DNA from: Actinomycetota bacterium | GTDB lineage: Bacteria; Actinomycetota; Thermoleophilia; Gaiellales; Gaiellaceae | Assembly: GCA_013812265.1 (NCBI GenBank) | Contig: JACCTQ010000310.1 | Coordinates: 1-5,253 of the forward strand | Reading direction: 5' to 3' | Length of the DNA stretch: 5,253 nucleotides | Shown here: in pieces, positions 1-5,253 of the stretch | Position numbering within the stretch: position 1 is the stretch's first letter | Layout of the letters: every line of letters starts with the position of its first letter | Program-made: the position numbers and the translations under genes | The notes under the pieces: model-generated | The model's input: only the letters and a program-made list of their open reading frames with translations | Databases searched by the model: none | Told to the model about the DNA's origin: nothing

Positions 1-1359
1 GGGCTGATCTTCTTCTTTCAGCACGTGACCACGCTCGTGGGGGTCACGGGGGTCATGTTCTGGTACGACTGGCGGCTCGCTCTGATCGCGATGGCGATCA
101 CCCCGCTCCTCGTCGGGCTCGCCTACCGCTACAGCCACATCTCGCACCCGTTGCTGCGCGACGTGCAGCAGAAGATGGCCGACGTGGCGACGGCGGCGGA
201 GGAGAACATCGTCGGCGTCCACGTCGTGAAGTCGTTTGCGCGGGAGCCTGAAGAACAGGCGAAGTTCGAGGTGCGATCGGAGAGCGTGTTCGCTCAGACG
301 ATCAGGGCGTTCCGACAGAGGGCGGTCTACGTACCGCTGCTCTCATTCTTGCCCTTGATCTCACAGGCGGGCGTCCTGCTCGTGGGTGGGCGGATGGTTG
401 CCAGCGGGGATCTCAGCCTCCGCTCCTTCGTCGCCTTCAACGTGCTCGTGGTGATGCTCGTGTTCCCGCTCCGGATGCTCGGCATGTGGATCGGGCAGGC
501 GCAGCGAGCGACGGCCTCGGGTGAGCGGATCTTCGAGGTCATGGACGAGGCGGAGGAGATCGCGGACCGCCCGGGTGCGGTCGAGCTGCCGGCCGGCGAT
601 GGCCGCGTGCACTTCGACGATGTCAACTTCGAGTACATGCCGGGAAGGCCCGTGCTGTCCGGCATCAACCTGGAGATCACTGCTGGCAGAACGGTCGCCC
701 TGATCGGGCACACCGGCTCGGGCAAGACCACGCTGGCAAGCCTCGTGCCCCGCTTCTACGACGTGTCTGCCGGCCGTCTGACAATCGACGGAGCCGACGT
801 CCGGGACGTCAGGTTGGAATCACTCAGGCGGCAGATCGGAGTCATCGCCCAGGATCCGTTCCTCTTCTCCGCCACGGTGCGGGAGAACCTCACCTTCGGA
901 GCGCCCCACGCGAGCGAGGAGGACATCGTGCGCGCCGCGCGCATGGCGCAGGCAGCGGAGTTCATCGACGAGCTTCCCAACGGCTACGACACCGTCATCG
1001 GCGAGCGCGGCATTACGCTCTCGGGCGGTCAACGGCAGCGAATCGCGATCGCCCGGGCGTTGATCGTCGATCCGCGGATTCTCATTCTCGACGACGCAAC
1101 CGCCTCGGTCGATGCAACGACCGAAGCGCGGATCCGGCTCGGGTTGCGTGAGGCGATGCAGGGACGCACGACGATCATCATCGCCCACCGCCTCTCGACG
1201 ATCGCGCTGGCAGACGAGCTGGTTGTGCTCGAGGACGGCCGGATCGCGGCCCGCGGGACGCATGACGAGCTGATCCACACGAGCCGGGTGTACCGCGAGA
1301 TCTACCAGCATGGGCTGCTCGAGCGTGAGTTCGCGGAAGCGGTCGAGGCGCGGGCGTGA
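1..1359 (+). CDS. ABC exporter half-transporter, TMD-NBD fusion, subunit with Asp in place of catalytic Glu (5' partial)
   Basis: Multidrug/lipid-type ABC exporter subunit, inner membrane, ATP-driven. The reading frame is open from base 1, so the gene begins upstream; the GTG at 25 is internal. 452 residues are visible. Aligning the shared DWRLAL motif with the downstream paralogue suggests roughly 150 N-terminal residues (TM1-2 and the first cytoplasmic loop) are missing. Residues about 1-165 hold the later membrane helices; about 195-440 are the nucleotide-binding domain. Visible motifs: Walker A GHTGSGKT (236-243), Q-loop Gln284, signature LSGGQRQR (from 340), Walker B ILILD followed by Asp365 instead of the catalytic Glu, D-loop ASVD, and switch His396 in AHRLSTI. 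Asp at 365 marks the degenerate-site subunit of heterodimeric exporters such as TM287/288 and BmrCD. The partner is very probably the next gene. Substrate cannot be read from sequence. Family certain; heterodimer inferred. Confidence 0.95.
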   Translation, partial: GLIFFFQHVTTLVGVTGVMFWYDWRLALIAMAITPLLVGLAYRYSHISHPLLRDVQQKMADVATAAEENIVGVHVVKSFAREPEEQAKFEVRSESVFAQTIRAFRQRAVYVPLLSFLPLISQAGVLLVGGRMVASGDLSLRSFVAFNVLVVMLVFPLRMLGMWIGQAQRATASGERIFEVMDEAEEIADRPGAVELPAGDGRVHFDDVNFEYMPGRPVLSGINLEITAGRTVALIGHTGSGKTTLASLVPRFYDVSAGRLTIDGADVRDVRLESLRRQIGVIAQDPFLFSATVRENLTFGAPHASEEDIVRAARMAQAAEFIDELPNGYDTVIGERGITLSGGQRQRIAIARALIVDPRILILDDATASVDATTEARIRLGLREAMQGRTTIIIAHRLSTIALADELVVLEDGRIAARGTHDELIHTSRVYREIYQHGLLEREFAEAVEARA

Positions 1360-1375
1360 GCCGGCGCATCGACCG

Positions 1376-1412
1376 CTGGGGAAGGGCTCCGGGACACCGG
1401 GAGGTTTCCCAG
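1376..1412 (+). terminator. Long imperfect hairpin after the first exporter gene (terminator or mRNA stabiliser)
   Basis: Starts 16 nt after the stop codon. The outer arms CTGGGGAA (1376-1383) and TTTCCCAG (1405-1412) pair over 8 positions with one G-U. After a small internal loop, CTCC/GGAG and GG/CC (with one bulged G) close a GACA loop at 1393-1396. No U-tract follows, so a classical intrinsic terminator is not shown. Many high-GC actinobacterial terminators lack U-tracts, and a 3'-end stabilising or processing element is equally possible. Pairing was done by hand. Confidence 0.45.
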
Positions 1413-1458
1413 GCGAGCCGCTCCCGTCACAAAATCGGCACTCATTTATCTCAATCTC

Positions 1459-1485
1459 ATGGGGCTTTTAGCACTACGCTCATAG
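1459..1485 (+). other. Possible leader mini-ORF (8 codons, MGLLALRS)
   Basis: Codons ATG GGG CTT TTA GCA CTA then CGC TCA and a TAG stop. Three of eight residues are Leu, all with A/T-ending codons. By eye, no in-frame TTA occurs in the four main genes of the window. The ORF ends just before the hairpins that precede the second exporter gene, as leader peptides of attenuated genes do. Against it: no Shine-Dalgarno sequence precedes the ATG, so it would need leaderless translation, and an AT-rich promoter region will contain such codons by chance. Speculative. Confidence 0.15.
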
Positions 1486-1494
1486 CGGGGGGAA

Positions 1495-1510
1495 GGGCGC
1501 GTGAGCGCCC
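1495..1510 (+). promoter_or_regulatory. GNRA-capped hairpin in the leader of the second exporter gene
   Basis: Perfect 6-bp stem GGGCGC/GCGCCC closed by the tetraloop GTGA, which as RNA is a GNRA loop and gives an unusually stable hairpin. It lies 45 nt before the ATG at 1556. A 9-base direct repeat, GGGGGGAAG, occurs at 1487-1495 and again at 1513-1521, on either side of it. A smaller hairpin CGCT-CAT-AGCG (1477-1487) precedes it. The structure is visible; a regulatory role is inferred. Confidence 0.4.
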
Positions 1511-1534
1511 CCGGGGGGAAGCTGTACGCGCGCG

Positions 1535-1552
1535 GGGGCGAGCAGGAGCCCC
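1535..1552 (+). promoter_or_regulatory. Ribosome binding site (AGGAG, 1544-1548) within a small hairpin
   Basis: AGGAG sits 7 nt before the ATG at 1556 and fixes that start. It is framed by a 5-bp stem, GGGGC (1535-1539) with GCCCC (1548-1552), leaving an 8-nt loop that shows most of the Shine-Dalgarno while its last G pairs in the stem. This could tune ribosome access; the stem is short and could also be chance in GC-rich DNA. Confidence 0.55.
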
Positions 1553-1555
1553 GGT

Positions 1556-3364
1556 ATGAAGGTCTGGCAGCCCGGCGGACACCTCACGCAAGATCGCGGC
1601 TCCTCCACGGTCGACGACTGGACGTGGCAGCGCACCGTGCGGCGGGTCTCCACTCTCGCACGCCTGGCCGCCCCGTACAAGGGAAGGACGGCGCTCGCGC
1701 TCGTCTCGTTGCTCGCGGCCACGCTCACCGCCCTTGCTCCGCCGTACCTCGCCAAGTTGGCGATCGACGACGGCATCCGCCAGGGAAAGCTCGACGAGCT
1801 GACGTGGCTCGTCGTCCTCTTTCTCCTCGCCGGCTTCGCCAACCTGATCACGAGCTCGGCGCAGACGTACTTCACGGGCTGGACGGGCGAGCGGATCCTT
1901 GCCGACCTCCGCAACAAGCTCTTCCGCCACCTCCAGCGCCTCTCGCTCGGGTTCTACGAGCGCAACAGGGCGGGCGTCATCATCAGCCGGCTCACGAACG
2001 ACGTCGACGCGCTCGATCAGCTCGTCACGGACGGCGTCACGACCTTCGTCCAGAGCTCGCTGTTCTTGGTCGGCACGTCCGTCATCCTGTTCATTCTCGA
2101 CTGGCGGCTTGCTCTCGTCACGCTGAGCGTGATGCCCTTGATGGCCCTCGCGACGGCCTTTTTCCGCTCCCGCTCGTCGCGTGCGTACCGCTCCGTGCGT
2201 GAGCGGCTCGGAACGGTGACGGCGACGCTCGCGGAGGACATCGGCGGCATGCGCGTCGTCCAGGCGTTCACACGCGAGGAGGCGAGCCGCCGGCAATTCC
2301 GCGACATCAACGCCCACTACCGGCAGGCAAACCACCAGACCGTGATCCTGAACGGCCTCTATTTCCCCTTCGTGGACTTCCTGTCGGCGCTGGCCACTGC
2401 GCTCGTGCTCGGCTTCGGCGGCTACCTCACCTTCCAGGGGTCGATGACCGTCGGGACGTTGTTCGCGTTCATCCTCTACCTCTCGAACTTCTTCGACCCG
2501 GTCCAGCAGCTGTCTCAGCTCTACAACACGTTCCTCTCCGCCGTGGCGGCGCTCGACAAGATCATGGACGTCATGGACGAGGAGCCCGAGGTTCTCGACC
2601 GTCCGGGTGCACGCGACCTGGCTCGCATCGAGGGCCACGTTCGCTTCGACAACGTACGTTTCACCTACGGGACGGGCGCCGAGGTGTTGCACGGCGTCGA
2701 ACTGGATGTTCCCGCCGGGACGACGGTCGCACTCGTCGGTCACACAGGTGCCGGAAAGTCGACGATCGCCAAGCTCCTCGCCCGCTTTTACGACCCCACC
2801 GAAGGACGCATCACGATCGACGGCGTCGACCTCCGCGAGGTGACACAGGAGTCTCTCCGCCGCCAGCTCGGGGTCGTTCCGCAGGAGGGGTTCCTCTTCG
2901 CCGGCACGGTGAGAGAGAACATCGCCTTCGGCACGCCAGGCGCCAGCACCGAGCAGGTCGTGCAAGCGGCGCGAACGGTGGGAGCTCACGACTTCATCAT
3001 GCGCCTCGAGGACGGTTACGAGACCGAAGTGCAGGAGCGCGGTACACGGCTGTCGCTCGGGCAGCGCCAACTCGTGGCGTTCGCCCGAGCGCTGCTCGCG
3101 GATCCCCGCATCCTCATCCTCGACGAGGCGACGTCCTCGGTCGACATCGGTACCGAGCGGAAGATCGAGAGCGCGCTGCGGCTCTTGCTCGCCGACCGGA
3201 GCGCGTTCGTCATCGCCCACCGCCTCTCGACCATCCGCGACGCCGACCTGATCGTCGTGCTCGAGCACGGGCGGATCGTGGAGCAGGGCACGCACAATGA
3301 GCTGTTGGCTCGCCGCGGTTTGTACATGTCGCTCTACGGCGACTGGGCGGCGGACGTCGCCTAA
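1556..3364 (+). CDS. ABC exporter half-transporter, TMD-NBD fusion, subunit with LSLGQ signature and intact Walker B Glu
   Basis: Complete 602-residue half-transporter, normal length for the family, inner membrane. The ATG at 1556 is supported by AGGAG 7 nt upstream. A hydrophilic N-terminal tail of about 40 residues precedes six predicted helices (about 43-64, 83-105, 158-181, 182-203, 265-287, 296-315). The nucleotide-binding domain starts near 358: Walker A GHTGAGKS (395-402), Q-loop Gln443, signature LSLGQ (499-503) instead of LSGGQ, Walker B ILILD with catalytic Glu524, D-loop SSVD (527-530), switch His555. In the sandwich dimer each ATP site uses one subunit's Walker motifs and the other's signature. 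This subunit's intact Walker B therefore pairs with the upstream protein's LSGGQ (working site), and its altered signature with the upstream Asp (degenerate site). Substrate unknown. The next gene starts 19 nt after the stop. Confidence 0.95.
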   Translation: MKVWQPGGHLTQDRGSSTVDDWTWQRTVRRVSTLARLAAPYKGRTALALVSLLAATLTALAPPYLAKLAIDDGIRQGKLDELTWLVVLFLLAGFANLITSSAQTYFTGWTGERILADLRNKLFRHLQRLSLGFYERNRAGVIISRLTNDVDALDQLVTDGVTTFVQSSLFLVGTSVILFILDWRLALVTLSVMPLMALATAFFRSRSSRAYRSVRERLGTVTATLAEDIGGMRVVQAFTREEASRRQFRDINAHYRQANHQTVILNGLYFPFVDFLSALATALVLGFGGYLTFQGSMTVGTLFAFILYLSNFFDPVQQLSQLYNTFLSAVAALDKIMDVMDEEPEVLDRPGARDLARIEGHVRFDNVRFTYGTGAEVLHGVELDVPAGTTVALVGHTGAGKSTIAKLLARFYDPTEGRITIDGVDLREVTQESLRRQLGVVPQEGFLFAGTVRENIAFGTPGASTEQVVQAARTVGAHDFIMRLEDGYETEVQERGTRLSLGQRQLVAFARALLADPRILILDEATSSVDIGTERKIESALRLLLADRSAFVIAHRLSTIRDADLIVVLEHGRIVEQGTHNELLARRGLYMSLYGDWAADVA

Positions 3365-3383
3365 TCGTTGTAGGGTCGTAGCC

Positions 3384-4064
3384 ATGACGGTCGGCGGTGT
3401 CCTGAGCCAGGCCTGGGTCCTGTACAGGGCGCACTGGCGCCACTTCATCCCGCTGGCGTTTGCGTTCTACGTCGTACTCTCCCTCGCGACGACCCTGGCG
3501 TTCGGCATCGTGGGCGCTCTGATCAGCGCGCTCGTCTCTCTGATCGGGTTCTTCTGGTTGCAGGGGGCCCTGACCGAGGCCGTCGACGACGTGCGCGACG
3601 GTCGTGCCGACAGGTCGATCACGGAGACCTTCCGCGCCGTCCAGCCGCGAATCTGGGCTCTCCTTGCGGCCGGGGTCCTCGCCGTTTTCGGTATCGCCGT
3701 AGGTCTCGTGCTCCTCATCGTTCCGGGATTGCTGCTCCTCACCTGGTGGAGCCTCGTGGTTCCGGTGATCGTGCTCGAGCAGCGAGGCGTGCTCGAGTCC
3801 TTCGGCCGCAGCCGAGAGCTGGTACGCGGTCACGGCTGGACCGTCTTCGGGGTTGTGATCGTGACCGTGCTGATCTCCCTGGTGGTCGGCGCCCTGATCG
3901 GCGGCGCGCTGCTCTGGCTTCCCGAGGAGCTGCGGACGTTCCTCAGCGACGTCGTCAGCGGAAGCATCACGGCGCCGTTCGGAGCCCTCGCGTGGACACT
4001 GATGTATTTCCATCTGCGTGAGCCGCAGGAGACGCCGGTGAGCGCGAGCCCGACGTTCCACTAG
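3384..4064 (+). CDS. Polytopic membrane protein, YciC / GPDPase-membrane-domain-like
   Basis: A 226-residue integral membrane protein of unassigned function. I chose the ATG at 3384 (TAGGG 8 nt upstream, 19 nt after the exporter stop); the frame is open further upstream only as overlap with the exporter gene. Six hydrophobic segments are visible at about 21-43, 44-62, 91-112, 113-131, 152-179 and 190-210. The third and fourth are joined by a Pro-Gly (LIVPGLLLLTWW). The stretch from 125 to 160 (VPVIVLEQRGVLESFGRSRELVRGHGWTVFG in two pieces: PVIVLEQRG, then ESFGRSRELVRGHGW) is typical of YciC-like proteins and the membrane domain found beside glycerophosphodiester phosphodiesterases, where a conserved amphipathic segment lies before the next helix. 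The assignment comes from pattern recall, not a search. It is probably co-transcribed with the exporter and with the HD gene 8 nt downstream. Confidence 0.8.
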   Translation: MTVGGVLSQAWVLYRAHWRHFIPLAFAFYVVLSLATTLAFGIVGALISALVSLIGFFWLQGALTEAVDDVRDGRADRSITETFRAVQPRIWALLAAGVLAVFGIAVGLVLLIVPGLLLLTWWSLVVPVIVLEQRGVLESFGRSRELVRGHGWTVFGVVIVTVLISLVVGALIGGALLWLPEELRTFLSDVVSGSITAPFGALAWTLMYFHLREPQETPVSASPTFH

Positions 4065-4072
4065 GCACCAGA

Positions 4073-4951
4073 GTGACGCTCGACGGGGAGACCGAGGAGC
4101 GAATCGAGCAGCCAATTCCGGCCGAGGCCGAGCGGGAGACGCGCATGACCCCGTCGGAGGCTGTCGACCGCATGCGCATCAACGTGCCGTCGCGCGGCAA
4201 CCGCAAGCTTCGCACCCTCATCGACCGGGTGAACGCCGATCGCCAGCTCAAGGGCTGGTGGCACGTCGCCAACGTCAACGCGGTTGCGCGAATGGAGATC
4301 AACGACCACTCCTGGGTGCATGTCCAGATCGTGACCAACATCGCGCTCAAGCTCCTGCGTCAGCTCACGAAGCACGGAGTCGAGCCGGCGCTCGTGCGGG
4401 ACTACGGGCTGGAGCGTGACGACGCCGAGATGGTCGTCGTCCTCGGCGGGCTCTTGCACTGCGTCGGGATGGCCGTTCATCGTGACGGCCACGAGGATTT
4501 CAGCCTGTTCCTCGCCGAGCCAAAGCTCCGCGAGCTCCTTGCCGGTCTCTACGAGGAGCCTGATCTGACCGTGATCTCGTCCGAGGTTCTCCAAAGCATC
4601 ACGAGCCATCGCGAGTACGGACGACCACTCACGCTCGAAGCCGGGATCGTCCGCGTCGCAGACGCGCTCGACATGGAGCAGGGGCGCTCGCGGATCCCGT
4701 TCGCTCGGGGCCAGGTGAGCATCCATTCGCTGTCGGCAGCGGCCATCGAGGACGTGGCTATCAAGGACGGCGCCGACCGCCCGGTGATGATCGAGATCGT
4801 GATGAACAACTCCGCGGGCATCTACCAGATCGACGGGCTGCTCAAGGCCAAGCTGCGCGGGTCCGGCCTCGAGCCGTACGTCGAGGTGATCGCACATATC
4901 GACACGGAAGCCGAGAAGCGCCTCGTTCCGAGCTATCGCCTGCAGATCTGA
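4073..4951 (+). CDS. HD-superfamily protein with His-Cys in place of the His-Asp motif
   Basis: A 292-residue soluble protein with no signal peptide. HD-superfamily features: NDHSWVHVQIV (His79, His83) on an early helix, GGLLHCVGMAVHRDGH (129-140) where the signature pair is His129-Cys130 rather than His-Asp, His179, and the late VADALD motif (Asp198, Asp200). HD proteins normally hydrolyse phosphate esters or nucleotides using metal held by these residues; the Asp-to-Cys change may weaken or remove that. Residues about 210-292 form a separate C-terminal part, possibly a small beta-alpha-beta domain (inferred). Start is uncertain. GTG 4073 gives tight operon spacing but only a weak AGG upstream. 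ATG 4145 has GGGAG 6 nt upstream and would give 268 residues, dropping an acidic, probably disordered tail. Substrate unknown. The family is clear; activity is open. Confidence 0.85.
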   Translation: MTLDGETEERIEQPIPAEAERETRMTPSEAVDRMRINVPSRGNRKLRTLIDRVNADRQLKGWWHVANVNAVARMEINDHSWVHVQIVTNIALKLLRQLTKHGVEPALVRDYGLERDDAEMVVVLGGLLHCVGMAVHRDGHEDFSLFLAEPKLRELLAGLYEEPDLTVISSEVLQSITSHREYGRPLTLEAGIVRVADALDMEQGRSRIPFARGQVSIHSLSAAAIEDVAIKDGADRPVMIEIVMNNSAGIYQIDGLLKAKLRGSGLEPYVEVIAHIDTEAEKRLVPSYRLQI

Positions 4952-4954
4952 CGC

Positions 4955-4960
4955 TAGAAT
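4955..4960 (+). promoter_or_regulatory. Probable -10 element of the tRNA-Gln promoter (TAGAAT)
   Basis: TAGAAT matches the TATAAT consensus at 5 of 6 positions. It lies 3 nt after the HD gene's stop codon and 21 nt before the tRNA, a sensible distance for a short pre-tRNA leader. The -35 would fall inside the HD coding sequence; nothing close to TTGACA is seen at 16-18 bp (GCTATC at 17). Moderate confidence based on the -10 and its position. Confidence 0.5.
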
Positions 4961-4962
4961 CG

Positions 4963-4977
4963 GCGTGCGCTCCACGC
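4963..4977 (+). other. Small hairpin between the HD gene and the tRNA
   Basis: Perfect 5-bp stem GCGTG/CACGC with loop CGCTC, ending 4 nt before the mature tRNA. It could be part of the pre-tRNA leader, or a weak end signal for the upstream operon; no U-tract follows. A 5-bp stem is not rare in GC-rich DNA. Confidence 0.25.
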
Positions 4978-4981
4978 GCTT

Positions 4982-5052
4982 TGCGGGGTCGTCTAATGGT
5001 AGGACGCCTGACTCTGGATCAGGTAGTCAAGGTTCGAGTCCTTGCCCCGCAG
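4982..5052 (+). tRNA. tRNA-Gln, anticodon CTG
   Basis: Full cloverleaf folded by hand. Acceptor TGCGGGG (4982-4988) pairs with CCCCGCA (5045-5051). The D-arm is at 4991-5005. The anticodon stem CCTGA/TCAGG (5007-5011, 5019-5023) encloses loop CTCTGGA with anticodon CTG at 5014-5016. The T-arm is CAAGG-TTCGAGT-CCTTG (5028-5044). The U1-A72 pair and discriminator G73 are typical identity features of tRNA-Gln. It decodes CAG, the preferred Gln codon in a high-GC genome. 71 nt; the 3' CCA is not encoded and must be added by the CCA-adding enzyme. Confidence 0.97.
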
Positions 5053-5060
5053 TCGGACGA

Positions 5061-5092
5061 CGCCCGGGTGGGGCGCTCTCGGCCGCCGAGCG
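5061..5092 (+). terminator. Two adjacent small hairpins after the tRNA (possible terminator)
   Basis: CGCCC (5061-5065) pairs with GGGCG (5071-5075). Immediately after, TCGG (5079-5082) pairs with CCGA (5086-5089), extendable by CGC/GCG (5074-5076 with 5090-5092) across a 2-nt bulge; this extension competes with the first hairpin for 5074-5075. They start 8 nt after the tRNA and no U-tract follows. The position suits a tRNA terminator, but the evidence is structural only. Confidence 0.3.
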
Positions 5093-5132
5093 GAAACGCG
5101 GGTTTACCATAGGGATATGACGGGCAGGGTGT

Positions 5133-5150
5133 TGACTGATCGATCAGTCA
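5133..5150. promoter_or_regulatory. 18-bp perfect palindrome, probable operator (TetR-type)
   Basis: TGACTGATCGATCAGTCA is identical to its own reverse complement over all 18 bases. Continuous dyads of about this length and composition are common operators of TetR-family repressors. It begins one base inside a TTGACT that resembles a -35 hexamer, so a bound repressor would block polymerase; however, no -10 is seen 16-18 bp downstream (CCCCAA). The regulator and the target gene are not in the window. The palindrome is certain, the family assignment inferred. Confidence 0.55.
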
Positions 5151-5174
5151 CTGGCCCCAACCGGGCGCGCCGCC

Positions 5175-5253
5175 GTGGGTGAGTCGACCGAACGGGCACT
5201 GCGCCTCATGATGCGTGAACCCGTGCGTGCGGCGTGCCGCGGCTGGGGCCACG
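5175..5253 (+). CDS. Possible start of a further gene (3' partial), unrecognised
   Basis: This is the only + strand frame that stays open to the window's end. From GTG 5175 it reads VGESTERALRLMMREPVRA and continues for 7 more residues; ATG 5208 and 5211 are alternative starts. No clear Shine-Dalgarno precedes any of them. Support is its position downstream of the palindrome and the long open frame. Against it, 26 codons without a stop is weak evidence in GC-rich DNA, and two minus-strand frames are also open over much of this stretch. I do not recognise the sequence. Confidence 0.3.
   Translation, partial: MGESTERALRLMMREPVRAACRGWGH

Larger units (their letters stand above)
1360..1555 (+). 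other. 196-bp non-coding gap between the two exporter genes: hairpin, AT-rich dip, structured leader
   Basis: No convincing protein gene lies here. In order it holds the post-stop hairpin, an AT-rich stretch at about 1430-1485 (roughly 43% GC by hand count, far below its surroundings), then a G-run-rich segment with hairpins up to the ribosome binding site. The AT-rich dip is the natural place for a promoter of the second exporter gene. The best -10 candidate is TACGCT (1475-1480, matching TAnnnT), but I find no good -35 at 16-18 bp, so no promoter is called. The dip also contains a possible 8-codon ORF (1459-1485). A gap this size is unusual between genes of an obligate heterodimer and suggests separate control of the second subunit. 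Confidence 0.6.

Noticed and set aside
25..27. GTG at 25 as the start of the first exporter gene
   Set aside because: The frame is open back to base 1 and the protein would begin in the middle of the membrane domain; the gene is simply cut by the window edge.
1469..1476. TTAGCACT resembling half of a CIRCE (HrcA) operator
   Set aside because: The required inverted half GAGTGCTAA is absent at the 9-bp spacing, and the genes are not chaperones.
1356..1559. 67-codon + strand frame with a GTG overlapping the first exporter's stop
   Set aside because: The four-base overlap looks coupled, but the translation is Arg/Gly/Ser-rich without a motif, crosses the AT-rich dip and hairpins, and overlaps the next gene's ATG.
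1457..3448. 663-codon open frame on the minus strand opposite the second exporter gene
   Set aside because: Long antisense open frames are expected opposite GC-rich genes with G/C third positions. The translation is Arg/Glu/Asp-rich with no domain, while the + strand has full ABC exporter motifs.
3210..4115. 301-codon minus-strand frame over the membrane protein gene
   Set aside because: Hydrophilic, low-complexity translation with no motif; the + strand frame has clean membrane helices and operon spacing.
4061..4975. 304-codon minus-strand frame covering the whole HD gene
   Set aside because: It mirrors the HD gene almost exactly and has no recognisable motif; codon-bias shadow.
5117..5182. 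21-codon ORF from ATG 5117 running through the palindrome
   Set aside because: No Shine-Dalgarno, very short, and it would read through an apparent operator.

Overview
The window is GC-rich with a strong G/C bias at third codon positions. Its genes are densely packed on the + strand, with GTG/ATG starts, and its tRNA-Gln lacks an encoded CCA end. This fits a high-GC actinobacterium. A deep-branching class such as Thermoleophilia is my guess from the feel of the proteins; the sequence alone does not prove it.

Layout: positions 1-1359 hold the 3' part of an ABC exporter half-transporter gene. Positions 1360-1555 are a non-coding gap with a strong hairpin, an AT-rich dip (about 1430-1485) and a GC-rich, hairpin-laden leader. 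Positions 1556-3364 hold a second, complete ABC half-transporter. The two proteins carry complementary defects (Asp for the catalytic Glu in the first, LSLGQ for LSGGQ in the second). Both defects fall on the same composite ATP site, so the pair very probably forms a heterodimeric exporter with one degenerate and one working site. Nineteen bases later (3384-4064) comes a six-helix membrane protein of YciC/GPDPase-membrane-domain character. Eight bases after that (4073-4951) is a soluble HD-superfamily protein in which the Asp of the signature His-Asp pair is Cys. The last three genes look like one operon.

A tRNA-Gln(CTG) gene lies at 4982-5052, preceded by a good -10 hexamer just past the HD gene's stop codon. 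The last 200 bases contain two small hairpins, an 18-bp perfect palindrome that resembles a TetR-type operator, and possibly the first codons of another + strand gene that leaves the window.

How the genes may work together: the exporter pair moves an unknown substrate across the membrane. The co-transcribed membrane protein and HD protein have no function readable from sequence, and a link to the exporter is inferred from gene order only. The least explained DNA is the 196-bp gap between the two exporter subunits, where partner genes usually abut. It holds a possible 8-codon leader ORF with rare Leu codons, followed by a GNRA-capped hairpin and a hairpin around the ribosome binding site. I see no CRISPR array, insertion sequence, phage gene or defence system.
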